Shown here piece after piece: positions 32,906 through 42,974 of a stretch of 64,000 bases of DNA. Within the stretch, counting starts at the first letter, position 1, and each line of letters starts with the position of its first letter. Source of the DNA: Erythroxylum novogranatense (Eukaryota > Streptophyta > Magnoliopsida > Malpighiales > Erythroxylaceae); assembly GCA_029891385.1 (NCBI GenBank), contig CM057230.1, forward strand, positions 35,605,402-35,669,401, written 5' to 3'. Made by a program: the position numbers and the translations under genes. Under the pieces are notes generated by a model. It saw only the letters and a program-made list of their open reading frames with translations, was not told where the DNA came from and did not search any database.

Positions 32906-33662
32906 GAATTCGAAAATTGACAAGCAAAACTAACTAAGATACGTATGAAATCAATCCCTACGACACCTCCTAAAGACCTGCCTTAGGTAACCCCGATGAT
33001 CAGAATTGAATTCAAAGAAAGAACTCAAACACGCCACAATTGGGAAAGCAATTGATAAGTGAAATAAGTTCTTAAGGTAACAAGAACAAGAGAAGGTTTG
33101 TTTTCTCTCAAGTTGGAAGCCAGTGGTCGCACACAATAATCAATCGACCGCCTAATCGACCTAAAACAAGTCTATAAATACTAGGTTTTAAGTGACTAAT
33201 GAGTGGGCTAATAATACAAGAAAGCCCAAGTAAATAATAAGTCCAAGAAAGCTAATTAAATGCCCCATGTCTGGTCTCGATGGGTGTGCCTTTGCTGATC
33301 ACTTAAGTCCACATAAGTTGGGCTCAAGTGAATTAAACAGCCCATTCATGCAAGTCCTCAAGCCACATGCATATCGACCCAAAGACTTGAGTTAAGTGGA
33401 TCCATTTGAGTGTGACCCAAATAACTCTCCTCCTATAGGATTAGCACGCTGCATGTCTTCCATAAATGAGCCCACATGCGCATACAAAGCCTCTTTGATC
33501 CTCTTAGCCCGCGCCCTAGTCATTGGCCCAATTGGTATGGACAGGTCTCCTCTTTGGCCTTGATCACGCAAGCTCTTCTTCAAGTCCAAACCTCCATGCA
33601 CGCCTTCACCATGCACGCCACCACCTTCATGCGCATCGTCATCCATGCCTTTGCTCACATCA
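32906..33662 (-). repeat. 5' LTR of element F, outer 757 bp
   Basis: Continuation of 25329-25469 beyond M. The sense start TGATGTGAGCAAAGGC is at 33662. It holds the tail frame with IPIGPMTRARAKRIKEAL (about 33486-33540), more intact than in the 3' LTR. Confidence 0.92.
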
Positions 33663-33667
33663 CGTGG

Positions 33668-33691
33668 TGTGCGTCAATTTGGTATCAGAGC
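33668..33691 (+). other. End of E 5' LTR and primer-binding site of E
   Basis: The last nine LTR bases (TGTGCGTCA, 33668-33676) lie beyond insertion F. They are followed by TGGTATCAGAGC (33680-33691), an exact Met-tRNA primer site. Confidence 0.9.
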
Positions 33692-34342
33692 TAGTTTGGA
33701 GGAGGATTCTTATTCAACTCCATCAAAATTTTAAGAAACCGCCGCCCATCGTCATCCAACTATCGTCAGATCTTTCCTTCAGGTGTGAATTAACTTTTGG
33801 TATAGGATTGCAATTTTCCTTACTGTTGTTTTAATTAGGATTTTCAGTATTTGTTGAAAAAAAAAGAAGCCAAAAAAAAGGCCAGAAAAAAAAGCAAAAA
33901 AAAAAGGCCAAAAAAAAACGAAAAAAAAAACTGAAAAAAGGAGTGAGAGTCGTCCCAAAAGAAGAAGAAGGGGAGACGAAGGGAGAAAAAAAAAGTTAGC
34001 AGAAAAAAAAAGTCAACAGAAAAAAAAAGTCAAAAAAAAATTCTGAAAAAAAAATCGAAAAAAAATCTTATCTTTCATACTTGTTACTTGATTGGGGTTT
34101 GTTGTTTTGATACTTGAGCTACAGTTGGAAACTTTGATTGGATGAAGCCTTGGTTCTGATTGTAACTTGGATTTTAGAGAAATTTGAGTGATAAAAGGCA
34201 AGAGTGTGTGAGCTTATTTGAGGGAGTCATTGCCGTGACTTAAACACGAGTGGAGTGATAAATTCCTGAGTGAAACACGTGAGGGAGTGTGTGAGGTTGT
34301 TTATCGCTAACTTTGTTTTGCAGGTATATCATTTTAATTACA
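33692..34342 (+). promoter_or_regulatory. 5' leader of element E
   Basis: An A-rich purine tract (33855-34075), ATAAAAGGCAAGAGTGTG (34191-34208), gagcttatttgaggg, a first AAACACG box (34242-34250), a second as CACGTG (34276-34281), GAGGGAGTGTGTGAGG, and TTTTGCAGG (34316-34324) shortly before the gag ATG at 34343. Same order as in C, F and G. Confidence 0.75.
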
Positions 34343-36489
34343 ATGTCACAGGGAGGCAGTAATGATGACAACCAAGAGGGAGATGAAAACATTGCTTTCA
34401 CTTTGAGAGCCATGCAACAACAATTTGAGAGGTTCAATCTAGCCTTAAAAGAGGTTAGGGACCAAATGGATGAGCTCAGACAAGGGAGACGCGAGAACCC
34501 TCAGGGCGGGCGTGCAGGTATCCGTCAGCGACTTCACCACCTCGTCGACAACCACCACAGTATGAGCCTGAGGAGGAGGAGTTTGATGAAGAAGAGGAGG
34601 ACTATGAAGGACACATGCCTAGGAGAGCTCGGAGAGGAGAACCCCTCGACAGACGAGATGGAGACCTCAAATCCATCAAGATGCAGATTCCAGCATTCAA
34701 GGGAAGGAATGATGCTGAGGCGTATTTGGAGTAGGAAAGGAAGGTTGATATGATCTTCGAGTGTCATAATTTCTCGGAGGAGAAAAAGGTAAAACTTGCT
34801 GCTGTTGAATTTACAGATTATGCACTAATATGGTGGGATAAGCTTGTGACCTCTAGGAGGAGGAATGGAGAAAGACCTATCACTACTTGGGCAGCGATGA
34901 AGGCGTGTATGAGGAAGAGATTTGTGCCCTCTTACCATTATAGGGAGATGCACCAGAAGCTCCAAAGACTCACACAAGGATCTAAGACAGTAGAGGACTA
35001 CCACAAGGAGATGGAGATTGCTATGATTCGTGCTAATATAGTGGAGGATCCCGAGGCCACCATGGCAAGGTTCTTGAGTGGATTAAATAGGGAGATAGCA
35101 AATGTTGTGGAGTTACAGCATTATTTGGAGATTGAGGATATGGTGAACATGGCCATAAAGGTGGAAAGACAGCTTAAGGCTAGAGTAGCCGCAAGGAATG
35201 GAGCAAGTTCTAGTTATTCATGGAACTCACAATGGCCCCAAAAGGAGGAGAAGTCCAAGGATAAAGGGGTGGACTTCAAGGAAGCACCTAAGCAATCAAT
35301 CGGGGGATCTGAACAAAAAGGTACTCCTAGTAAACATTCATCTATAAAATGTTTTAAATGTTTGGGTACTGGCCATATTGCTTCTCAATGCCCTAATAGA
35401 AAAGTGATGTATATGAAGGATAATGGGGTTATTGATTCTGATGATAGTGATATTGATGATTTGCCATGTGATAGTGTTTGTGATGATGAAGTTGAATATG
35501 AGGAAAGAGCTGTCACAGGAGAAGCACTTGTAGTTAGGAGAGTGTTAAGTGCTAGAGTTAGAGATGAGATTCTGGATCAGAGAGAAAACCTATTCCATTC
35601 AAGGTGTTTGGTGGGTGGAAAGATGTGTAACTTGATCATAGATGGAGGTAGTTGTACTAATGGGGCTAGTCAAACTATGGTGGAGAAATTGGGCTTGATA
35701 TGTAGCAAACATCCAGAGCCATATTATTTACAGTGGTTTAATGATAGTGGGAGTGTGAAGGTGACTAGACAGGTACTGGTGCCATTTTCTGTAGGGAGGT
35801 ATGAGGATGAGGTGTTATGTGATGTGATACCCATGGAGGCAGGACATTTGCTATTGGGAAGGCCTTGGCAGTTTGACAAGAGGGTAGCACATGATGGGTA
35901 TAACAATAGATACTCCTTTAGGTTTAAAGGTAGAAACTTCATTCTACTACCTTTGACACCTAGTGAGTTGTACCTGGACCAGATCAAATCAAGAAAAAAT
36001 GAGGAGGGTTTGGGTAGTGAGAATAAAAAAAGTGAAGAGAGAAAAGAGGCCCAAAAGAAAAATAAGATTGGCCCAATTGAGAGTGACTGCACAGGTGAGG
36101 AAAAGACAGTGAGATGTGCAGGAGAGAAAAGTTCAGGGAGAGAAAAAAAGAGCGAAAAGAAAGAGAAAAGAGCACTAGTAGTGGAGAGACACAGAGAGCG
36201 TTTAGTTTCTGACACTAACCCTCTTGATGCTTTGTCTAGTGTTTTTATTATGGATTCCAGGGGTGATGGTCCGTTCCAGATGTTAAAGAAGATGAATGAC
36301 ACCACCTACAAAACTGACCTGTCAGATTCGAGGACGAATCTTCTTGAGGAGGGAGGGACTGATGTGAGCAGGAGTAAGGATCTTGAGAAGATGGTGAACT
36401 CCGAGCCTATTGGAGGAGAGTTTAATGGAATTGAGCCCAAAATAATCCATTTAACTCAAATCCTTGGACCGGATACACTTGGAGCTTGA
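34343..36489 (+). CDS. gag: Gag-protease-tail polyprotein of element E
   Basis: The ATG at 34343 (MSQGGSNDDNQEGDEN) matches the gag starts of F and G. A frameshift near 34520 and a TGG-to-TAG stop at 34732-34734 break the N-terminal third. From 34735 about 580 codons are open: the gag core (ALIWWDKL, RFVPSYHYREMHQKLQRL, YHKEMEIAMIRAN), knuckle CFKCLGTGHIASQC (about 35349-35390), protease with NLIIDGGSCTNGAS (35632-35670) and LLLGRPWQFDKR. Near 36246 the frame jumps in phase from the pro-RT spacer to the integrase C-terminus (SRGDGPFQMLKK), passes the purine tract as SRTNLLEEGG, and reads 43 codons into the 3' LTR. RT, RNase H and integrase core are absent. Confidence 0.85.
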
Positions 36490-36930
36490 AAACACGAAGA
36501 CTTGGGCTATTTAATGATTCATCACTTAAGCCCAAGAAGATATCAAACCTATTTATTTAATTTTTGGACTTCGTTTTATTTTGGGCTTCCATTTATTTTA
36601 AGCCCAACCCTTTATTATTTGACCTAGGTATAAATAGTTATCTTTTAGGGTTTTAGAAGACCTTAGATCATATTGTTTGAGTGCCGTCGGCTTTAGAGAA
36701 AACATTATTCTCTTGTTCTTGTTACTTTCCGAACCATCTTTCACTTATCAATTGTTTTCTCAGTTGTGGCGTGTTGATTGTTCGTTTCTTGGTTTATTTT
36801 GATCATCGGGATTGCTCGGGACAAGTTTTCGAGAGGTGTCGTAGAAATAAAACCTTACGTATCCTTTATTTTCGTGTTTGTTCAATTTCAAATCATCACC
36901 TCGACATCAAGTCTTCCGCGGTGTGCGTCA
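36360..36930 (+). repeat. 3' LTR of element E (571 bp)
   Basis: Preceded by the purine tract GAGGAGGGAGGGAC, starts TGATGTGAGC and ends GTGTGCGTCA, then the target copy ggaat. Same length as the 5' LTR. Differences from it are nearly all transitions. Confidence 0.95.
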
Positions 36931-37551
36931 GGAATGTCCTCCGGAAATAAGTCGTTGAAGTCCTGTAACAAAGACATAACACTAGACGGCAAAGATGGAT
37001 CAAGCTCATTAATAGTTAAGAAAACATCTTTATATAAAAGTATATAAGATTCTTCACATTTTAAAGCTCTCTTGATCTCACTTTTTCCAGCAAATAAAGT
37101 CACTCTCTTTTCTTCATTTTTTTCACTCGTTTTACTTTCTCTCCCTTTTTCTTTCTTTTCGACGCCTCCCTTTTTCTTTCTTTTCTCTCTAGCTGTATAT
37201 CGCAAGTTCCAAGTAATACAAGATAGGAAAGTACTTGCAATTAGGAAAGTAGCAAACTTGTACTCCACTTCTCTAAAACTTGCATCACACACTCTGATTG
37301 TTTTTTTCTTTTTTCTTTTTTTCTCTTTTTTGATTTAATTTCTTTTTTTTCACTTATACTTTTTTTTGACAAATTTCTTTTTTTTTTTCTTTTTTTGACT
37401 TCTGCTTTTTTTTTTCAAAAGCTGGATGCTCTTAATTTAGACTTGGTGTAACTTACTCTAGAAAGCTTGGATTTGAGTGATTCCAAAAAGAAAATAAACA
37501 AGAAAAGGATAGTTATTTGAAATCTAGCAACCAAAGCGCTTTGATACCAAA
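36931..37551 (-). pseudogene. pol: Element D: pro-RT spacer, deletion scar, leader and primer site
   Basis: The minus strand from about 37190 to 36931 encodes the polar spacer (SEIKRALKCEESYILLYKDV, FLTINELDPSLPSSVMSLL, DLFPEDIP), which joins RT at 18118 once E is removed. At about 37190 the sequence jumps to the leader (AAGTTCCAAGTAATACAAG), so gag and protease are deleted. A purine-rich leader tract lies at 37290-37420. The primer site is about 37538-37549 (sense TTGGTATCAAAGCGC). Nothing else is seen here. Confidence 0.8.
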
Positions 37552-37909
37552 TGATGGGAGACCCAAAAAGAACTTGTCTTATAGAACCTTCAACAAGATG
37601 GAACTATGCCCGGGAGTAGATAGAATCAAGCAAACACACGAAATCTCAAAAAACAAATTGAAAAGGTAGAAACAAAACACAAAGAGAAAATGGGCAGTTA
37701 GAAGAATGTTGGTCGATGAAAAGAACTCTAAGAGAACTTTGTCTCTTAAAACCCTAGTAAGAATGTTGGTCAATGGAAAGAATCCTAAGAGAACTTGTCT
37801 CTTAGAACTCTAACCTTAGGACGCCACAAAGGAAGACCACCTTTGATAAGTCAAGTATTCTCAAAGAATACAAAGAAAGCAAGAAAGCTCTCAATATTAT
37901 TTCTAAATG

Positions 37910-39437
37910 TGATGCACTCATATTTTCTTATCTTTTTATACTTTTACACTTAATTTTCATTCTCATTTGATGTCTAAATCACGTAGCTTACGTTGATTTT
38001 ATCATGTCAAGTGTTTTAGGTGTCAAATGAAGAAAATCATGCTAAGGAGGGAGATTTAGGACTTTTGGATATCATTTTCAGAGTGAGGAGGTCAAAATAT
38101 CCTAAGGTGACCAAAGTTGCAGAAATCCTAATCCTATAAGGAATCCTACTTCAACTAGAATTTCTACATTTCAAAAGATTCTTGCTCGGCACTGCAAGAA
38201 ATGGATCCAGGAACAATCTAGATGGTCAAGGGACATGTAGATTGGGAGAAATGAAGTTTTTTTTTTAAAGTCCTACCCTATAAAGTTCTTAATTTGGAAA
38301 GGAAAGAAGAAAACCTACTTCTACTTGGAAAAGAAGTCATCTGCTTGTAAAGATCCTGATTCTACAAAAGAAGAAGACCCACTTCTACTTGGAAAAGAAG
38401 TCATCTCCTTGTAAAGATCTCATGTCTACAAGGAAAGAAATACCTACTTTTACTTGGAAAAGAAATCCTCTCTTACAAGACCTCCTCCAATATAAATAGG
38501 GTCCTTTAGCATTAGTTTGGAGATATTCACGTTTTCTATCTTCTTTGGATGTGAATTTCTCTTCTTTCTTTCTCTTTACGTTTTTCTCTCTCCTAGGTAG
38601 AACCCTAGTTTTATTTCTTTCTATTCTTCTTTTGATGCCCAATTTCTACACTATGTTTTCTATTATGATATTTGGCTTTGTTTTAGTTAGAATTATGAAC
38701 TAAATTCTCTTTTCCAATTGTTGAGGCTATTAGCTAAATTCATGGTTGTTTTATGACAAGCATGTGCATATAATTGATGAATCTATGATTGGAAATTTGT
38801 GGTCTTGAATCGACATGATTGCTTAATTATGCATGTGGATTTGAAGTCATGAATTGAATTTTGCATGAATAATTTGTATGCTATCTGATTAATTTAATTA
38901 CTAGACAATAAATTGATTAGGTTAAGTAGCATCAACTAATTAAAATTGAAGCTTGTATGTAGGTTTTAATTAGTTGGATCAAGACATAGGTTAATTTTAT
39001 GCATGCTAGCTTTGCTGAAAGTTAACTTAGGTTTAGCAAACTTGATTTTAATCATAATGCTCTTGTTATTGTGTTGTTCATGCTAGTTTTGGATTAACAC
39101 ATTAACAAGAAGTTGTTGCATATCATGCTTGTTTTGAATGCATCTATCTTAGCAATTTCTCTCTTGAAAACTTTTAGCTTTGTTTTAATTTTCTAAACTT
39201 AAATCACGTCTTCTTCTTTCTTTTCTTATTTACTTTTAACATAAACAAACAAATCCCCCAATCTGGTCTTAAGAGCATTCGATTTTTGTTTTCCCCTTTG
39301 ACATTCACACATACTTTGCTTGAAAGTAAGAAAATCTTCCTTGTGTTTTGATCTCTGTGGGACGATACCCTTGCTTCGCTATACTACAAATCAATTTAAG
39401 TAGGGGATTAAATTTGTAGGCTAACAACAACCTATCA
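37910..39437 (+). repeat. Solo LTR N (1.5 kb) with TSD aaatg
   Basis: Flanked by aaatg at 37905-37909 and 39438-39442. Starts TGATGCACTCATATTTTC and ends CCTATCA. It contains TATAAATAGG (38491-38500) and near its end CTCTGTGGGACGATACCC. Words of that kind are, from memory, typical near the end of Athila/Tat-group LTRs. No coding or internal region. The tracts at 38280-38460 hold four imperfect copies of CTACTTGGAAAAGAAGTC-like sequence. Confidence 0.8.
38491..38498 (+). promoter_or_regulatory. TATA box of solo LTR N
   Basis: TATAAATA followed by GGGTCC, about two fifths into the LTR. Confidence 0.5.
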
Positions 39438-39781
39438 AAATGAAAGATTCCCTTTCAAAGTACATAGAGGGTGCCTATTTATAGGGAAAACTTCCTAACT
39501 TAATGTCCTAAAGAAGATACTAAATAAAAGAAAACAAATCAATCCCTAAAAGGAAACAAAATAAACTTATAAAGGTGTTGACTAGATCACCTTATTTCAA
39601 GGAAATAAAAAAGGAAACTAAATAAAAGATGATTTCAACATGTTGGACCTTAGGGATCACGTCCTTATCCTTATTTTTAAGTGGCACATGCTTGTGACAT
39701 GGTTCTTTAAGTGAGTTCTCTCAATTGGACTCCATGTGGGCCTTTGGACACTTTATGTTGGGCTTCAAGGAATAAGACAAT

Positions 39782-39861
39782 ATTCCTAAAGATCCATTAC
39801 AAGATGTTGGAGGCCCAATGACAAGAGCTAGGGCCAAAGTAATGAAGCTAGCATTGAATTG
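39782..39861 (+). other. Micro-inverted segment of the D/O LTR
   Basis: The reverse complement of this segment matches M at about 26227-26305 and 32612-32692, including the GPMTRARA-type codons. Both sides are in normal orientation. About 90 bp to one side and about 10 bp to the other are deleted. Confidence 0.85.
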
Positions 39862-40059
39862 AATGTTGGGCCTTTGATATGGGAATTTCGTTCATCTCCT
39901 TGCCTTGAACATTCAAACTTCAAATCTGATCCAATTTCAGCTCCTAACCCTCCATTTGCAAGCTTATGTCCATGCAAGTCACGTCCTAGGTTTCCTTGAG
40001 GCGAATCACACCATGGATGCTTCCCTTCCTGTCTTTCACATGTCCATGGTTTTCCATCA

Positions 40060-40684
40060 TTCCCTCCCTCCTCGAAAGGATTCGTCCTCGAATCTGCAGC
40101 ATCAAAGAGGGATAAATCAGATACATTGAATGTAGCACTCACATTACCATAGGAGCTAGGCAAATCAATTTTATAAGCATTATCATTAATCCTTTCTAAA
40201 ACTTGAAAAGGGCCATCTCCTCTTTGTTGTAGCTTAGATTTCCTTTGTTTTGGAAACCTCTCCTTTCTCAAGTGCACCCAAACCCAATCTCCAGGTTCAA
40301 ATATAACACGCCTTCTGCTTTTATTGGCTTGCTTTGCATATTGTTCATTTCTCCTCTCAATGTTGGCTCTAACTTTAGCATGCAACTCCAATTCATTCAA
40401 AGGGGCTGCAATAGTAGAGAAGTCCTTCACAAATCTCCGATAAAAGCTAGCCAAGCCGTGGAAGCTTCGAACTTCATTCGCATTCTTGGGAGTTGGCCTT
40501 TCTCTAATTGCTTTCACTTTCTCTTCATCAACTTGAAGTCCTTTAGCACCTACAATAAAGCCAAAAAACACAACAGTATCCATGCAAAAGGAACTTTTTT
40601 CTAAATTGGCATAAAGCTTATTTTCTCTTAAAAGTTCAAACACATCATGCAAGTGTTTCACATAACCATCTAAATTCCTGGAAT
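40060..40684 (-). pseudogene. pol: RT end fused to integrase C-terminus (element O)
   Basis: One open frame from 40684: [57 protein letters not shown], then at about 40388 a direct in-frame jump to [38 protein letters not shown] and the GPF-type [20 protein letters not shown]. The frame reaches the purine tract as SRTNPFEEGGND. RNase H and the catalytic integrase core are lost. In-frame joining at the deletion may be chance. The C-terminus shows no chromodomain. Confidence 0.85.
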
Positions 40685-40689
40685 ATACT

Positions 40690-40938
40690 TGATACAAATG
40701 ACGTTCAAGATGCTACAAGAAGCAATCTAGGTGATTTAGACCTGATTCAAAATATGGAAAGTTTTCGGGTTCTAAATAAGGAAACTTCAACAGTTTTGGA
40801 ACATGGAACTGAAGTGCATGGAGATGCCATGGGAAATCATATTGAGGCTGTTCAAGAAAAACAAGATCATTCAAGTGCCAATGTAGAAGGTTTCCCCAAT
40901 AAGGAAAGTTTTGTCGGTCCGGTGACAAGGTCCCGAGC
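40690..40938 (+). repeat. Solo LTR P, first 249 bp
   Basis: Starts TGATACAAATGACG right after atact in O's RT. The plus frame from 40754 encodes VGPVTRSRA just before insertion G. The LTR resumes at 56830 with codons for KRIKDQLQIYVQ. The longer open frame 40754-41269 is a chimera of P and G LTRs, not a gene. Confidence 0.85.
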
Positions 40939-41835
40939 TGATGTGAGCAAAGGCATGGATGACGATGTGCATGAAGGTGGTGGCGTGCATGGTGAAGGCG
41001 TGCATGGAGGTTTGGACTTGAAGAAGAGCTTGCGTGATCAAGGCCAAGGAAGAGACCTGTCCATACCAATTGGGCCAATGACTAGGCGCTGGCTAAGAGG
41101 ATCAAAGAGGCTTTGTGCGCATGTGGGCTCATTTATGGAAGACATGCATCATGCTAATCCTATAGGAGGAGAGTTATTTGGGTCACAGCTCAAATGGATC
41201 CACTTAACTCAAGTCTTTGGGTCGAGATATGCATGTGGCTTGAGGACTTGCATGAATGGGCTGTTTTAATTCACTGAGCCCAACTTATGTGGACTTAAGT
41301 GATCAAGAAAGGCACACCCATCGAGACCAGACATGGGGCATTTTGATTAGCTTTCTTGGACTTATTATTTACTTGGGCTTTCTTGTATTATTAGCCCAAC
41401 TCATTAGTCACTTAAAACCTAGTATTTATAGACTTGTTTTAGGTCGATTAAAGGCATCGATTCAGATTATTGTGTGTACCAACGGCTTCCAACTTGAGAG
41501 AAAACAAACCTTCTCTTGTTCTTGTTACCTTAAGAACTTATTTCACTTATCAATTGCTTTCCCAATTGTGGTGTGTTTGAGTTCTTTCTTTGAATTCAAT
41601 TCGATCATCGGGGTTACCTAAAGGTGTCTTTAGGGGTGTCGTGAGGATTGATTTCATACGTATCTTAGTTAGTTTTGCTTGTCAATTTTTGAATTCAAGT
41701 CTGTTCTTCCTTGTTCTTCATAACCGACGCAAGTTCTTCCAACAATTCAATCATTCCACCATACCCGTAGCTTGGATTTATTCCTTATACAAGATCAACA
41801 TAAATTCTCTTCAATCCTTCCGTTGGTGCGTGTTA
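40939..41835 (+). repeat. 5' LTR of element G
   Basis: TGATGTGAGCAAAGGC...GGTGCGTGTTA. It encodes the tail KSLRDQGQGRDLSIPIGPM, with TRARA damaged to TRRWL, then NPIGGELFGSQLKWIHLTQ. TATA-like TATTTATAGA near 41428. Confidence 0.92.
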
Positions 41836-41837
41836 TT

Positions 41838-41850
41838 TGGTATCAAAGCC
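41838..41850 (+). other. Primer-binding site of element G
   Basis: TGGTATCAAAGCC, same variant as in F, two bases after the LTR. Confidence 0.88.
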
Positions 41851-42974
41851 TCATGGAGGTAAATTCTAATTTGTCTCTCTTGGGTTCTTGTCGTTCTTGC
41901 TGGATCTTGTTGTGTTCTTGAGAAATCTGGGTTCTTGTCGTTCTTGTCGGATCTTGTTGTGTTCTTGAGAAACTGGGTTCTTGTCGTTCTTGCCGGATCT
42001 TGTTGTGTTCTTGAGAAATCTGGGTTCTTATCGTTCTTGTCTTTGGATCTTGTTGTGTTCTTGAGAAATCTGGGTTCTTGTCATTCTTGTGTTGGATCTT
42101 GTTGTGTTCTTGAGAAACTGGGTTCTTGTCGTTCTTGTCCGGATCTTGTTCTTGTTCTTGAGAAATCTGGTTCTTGTCGTTCTTGTCTTTGGATCTTGTT
42201 CTTGTCCTTGAGAAATCTGGGTTCTTGTCGTTCTTGTCTTTGGATCTTGTTGTGTTCTTGTTCTTGAGAAATCTTTTCATTCAGCGTCAACTACACAACC
42301 CATCCAAAATTTTTCGGTTAGGGATTCATCTAATTCTCTTGAAACTCAGGTTGATTACCTTCTCCCAAAACAGAGGTAAAAAAAGTAAAAAAGGCCTACT
42401 TAAAATTTTCTTCTTTCCTTTGATTTAGCTCATCAATTGAGTAGCACTAGTCTTAACATACCGGTTTCAAAATTTTGGGAATTTCCATCCGATTCCATTG
42501 TTCTAGCCTTATTTCGTGTTCTTTGAATTCCAATTGTTCCAAAAATTGTCTTCTTTGATCTTGATATTACTTGTTTCGAATTTGTCTTTCTTATTCTTCA
42601 TTTTGTTTGAGTTCATTCTGTCCTAGCATTGTTTCGTGTTTCCTTTTTTGTGTCTCGAATTGGTTGACATTCAGTAATCTTGCTTGGAGGATCTCGGTTT
42701 TCCCTTGATTGGGGTTTTCGGATATTGAACCACATTCCACGATTTGGGAATTGAATTTGGTTTGAGGAATTATAGTTCTACTTTGTAACTTGAATTTCAG
42801 AGAAATTGAGTGGTAAAAGGCAAGAGTGTGAGTGCATTTGAGGGTGTCATTGCCGTGGCATTAAATACGAGGGAGAGAGAACATCTTTTGAGTGAAACAC
42901 GTGAAGGATTATTGTGAGTTGGATTTTTTTTTTCTTGCACTAACGTTGTTTTGCAGGTATATTATTTCCTCACA
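41851..42974 (+). promoter_or_regulatory. 5' leader of element G
   Basis: Minisatellite (41880-42270), then a short purine tract (near 42375), T-rich section, GGTAAAAGGCAAGAGTGTG (42812-42830), a degenerate first box (AAATACGAGG, about 42873), CACGTG (42898-42903) and TTTTGCAGG (42950-42958) before the ATG at 42975. No gene is supported. Confidence 0.72.
41880..42270. repeat. About 48-bp minisatellite in leader of G (8 units)
   Basis: Units carry GTTCTTGTCGTTCTTG, GGATCTTGTTGTGTTC and TTGAGAAATCTGGG. Same family as the array in F. Confidence 0.9.

Larger units (their letters stand above)
18681..33662 (-). mobile_element. Element F: full-length gypsy element (7.5 kb net), host of M
   Basis: LTRs 18681-19575 (895 bp) and 25329-25469 plus 32906-33662 (898 bp, split by M). 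It is flanked by cgcgg (18676-18680) and cgtgg (33663-33667) in E's LTR, a 5-bp duplication with one C/T change. Internal order on the minus strand: primer site, leader with minisatellite, gag, protease, RT, RNase H, integrase, purine tract. It is a sister of G (same LTR, leader repeat and gag). Reading frames are broken many times, mostly by short indels. Confidence 0.9.
18119..36930 (+). mobile_element. Element E: compact gag-protease LTR element (3.8 kb net), TSD ggaat
   Basis: The LTRs are 18119-18680 plus 33668-33676 (split by F) and 36360-36930, both exactly 571 bp, with about nine differences counted by eye and no indel. The element is flanked by ggaat (18114-18118, 36931-36935) in D. 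Without F it is about 3.8 kb. The internal part has a primer site, leader, gag, protease and an integrase C-terminal tail; RT, RNase H and integrase core are absent. It resembles the gag-only non-autonomous elements of plants called TR-GAG. Gag similarity and the shared LTR start TGATGTGAGCA point to F/G as possible helpers. Confidence 0.9.
15712..40059 (-). mobile_element. Element D: gypsy element of the M/O family, host of nest E-F-M
   Basis: On the minus strand: LTR 40059 to 37552 (shared with O and holding solo LTR N), primer site, leader, a deletion that removed gag and protease core, pro-RT spacer (37195 to 36931), then element E, then RT, RNase H and integrase (18118 to 15712). It is cut off in the integrase C-terminal domain where the AT block starts, so its 3' LTR is missing. 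Sequence is very close to M, which lies three insertion levels deeper. The E insertion is proven by the 5-bp duplication ggaat (18114-18118, 36931-36935). Confidence 0.85.
37552..40059 (-). repeat. LTR shared by elements D and O, with insert N and a micro-inversion
   Basis: Matches the M LTR over its length once N (37910-39437) is removed, about 975 bp. On its left is D's primer site, on its right the purine tract and integrase end of O, so it serves as 5' LTR of D and 3' LTR of O. TATA box at 39476-39483. A segment of about 80 bp (39782-39861) is inverted relative to M, with about 90 bp next to it lost. Confidence 0.88.

Noticed and set aside
33855..34075. Poly-A-rich tract as a LINE or SINE tail
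   Set aside because: Lies between the primer site and gag of E, where all families here have a purine tract; no LINE/SINE body next to it.
40754..41269. 171-codon open frame as a possible host gene
   Set aside because: It is a chimera of the U3 tails of solo LTR P and element G, joined at the G insertion.
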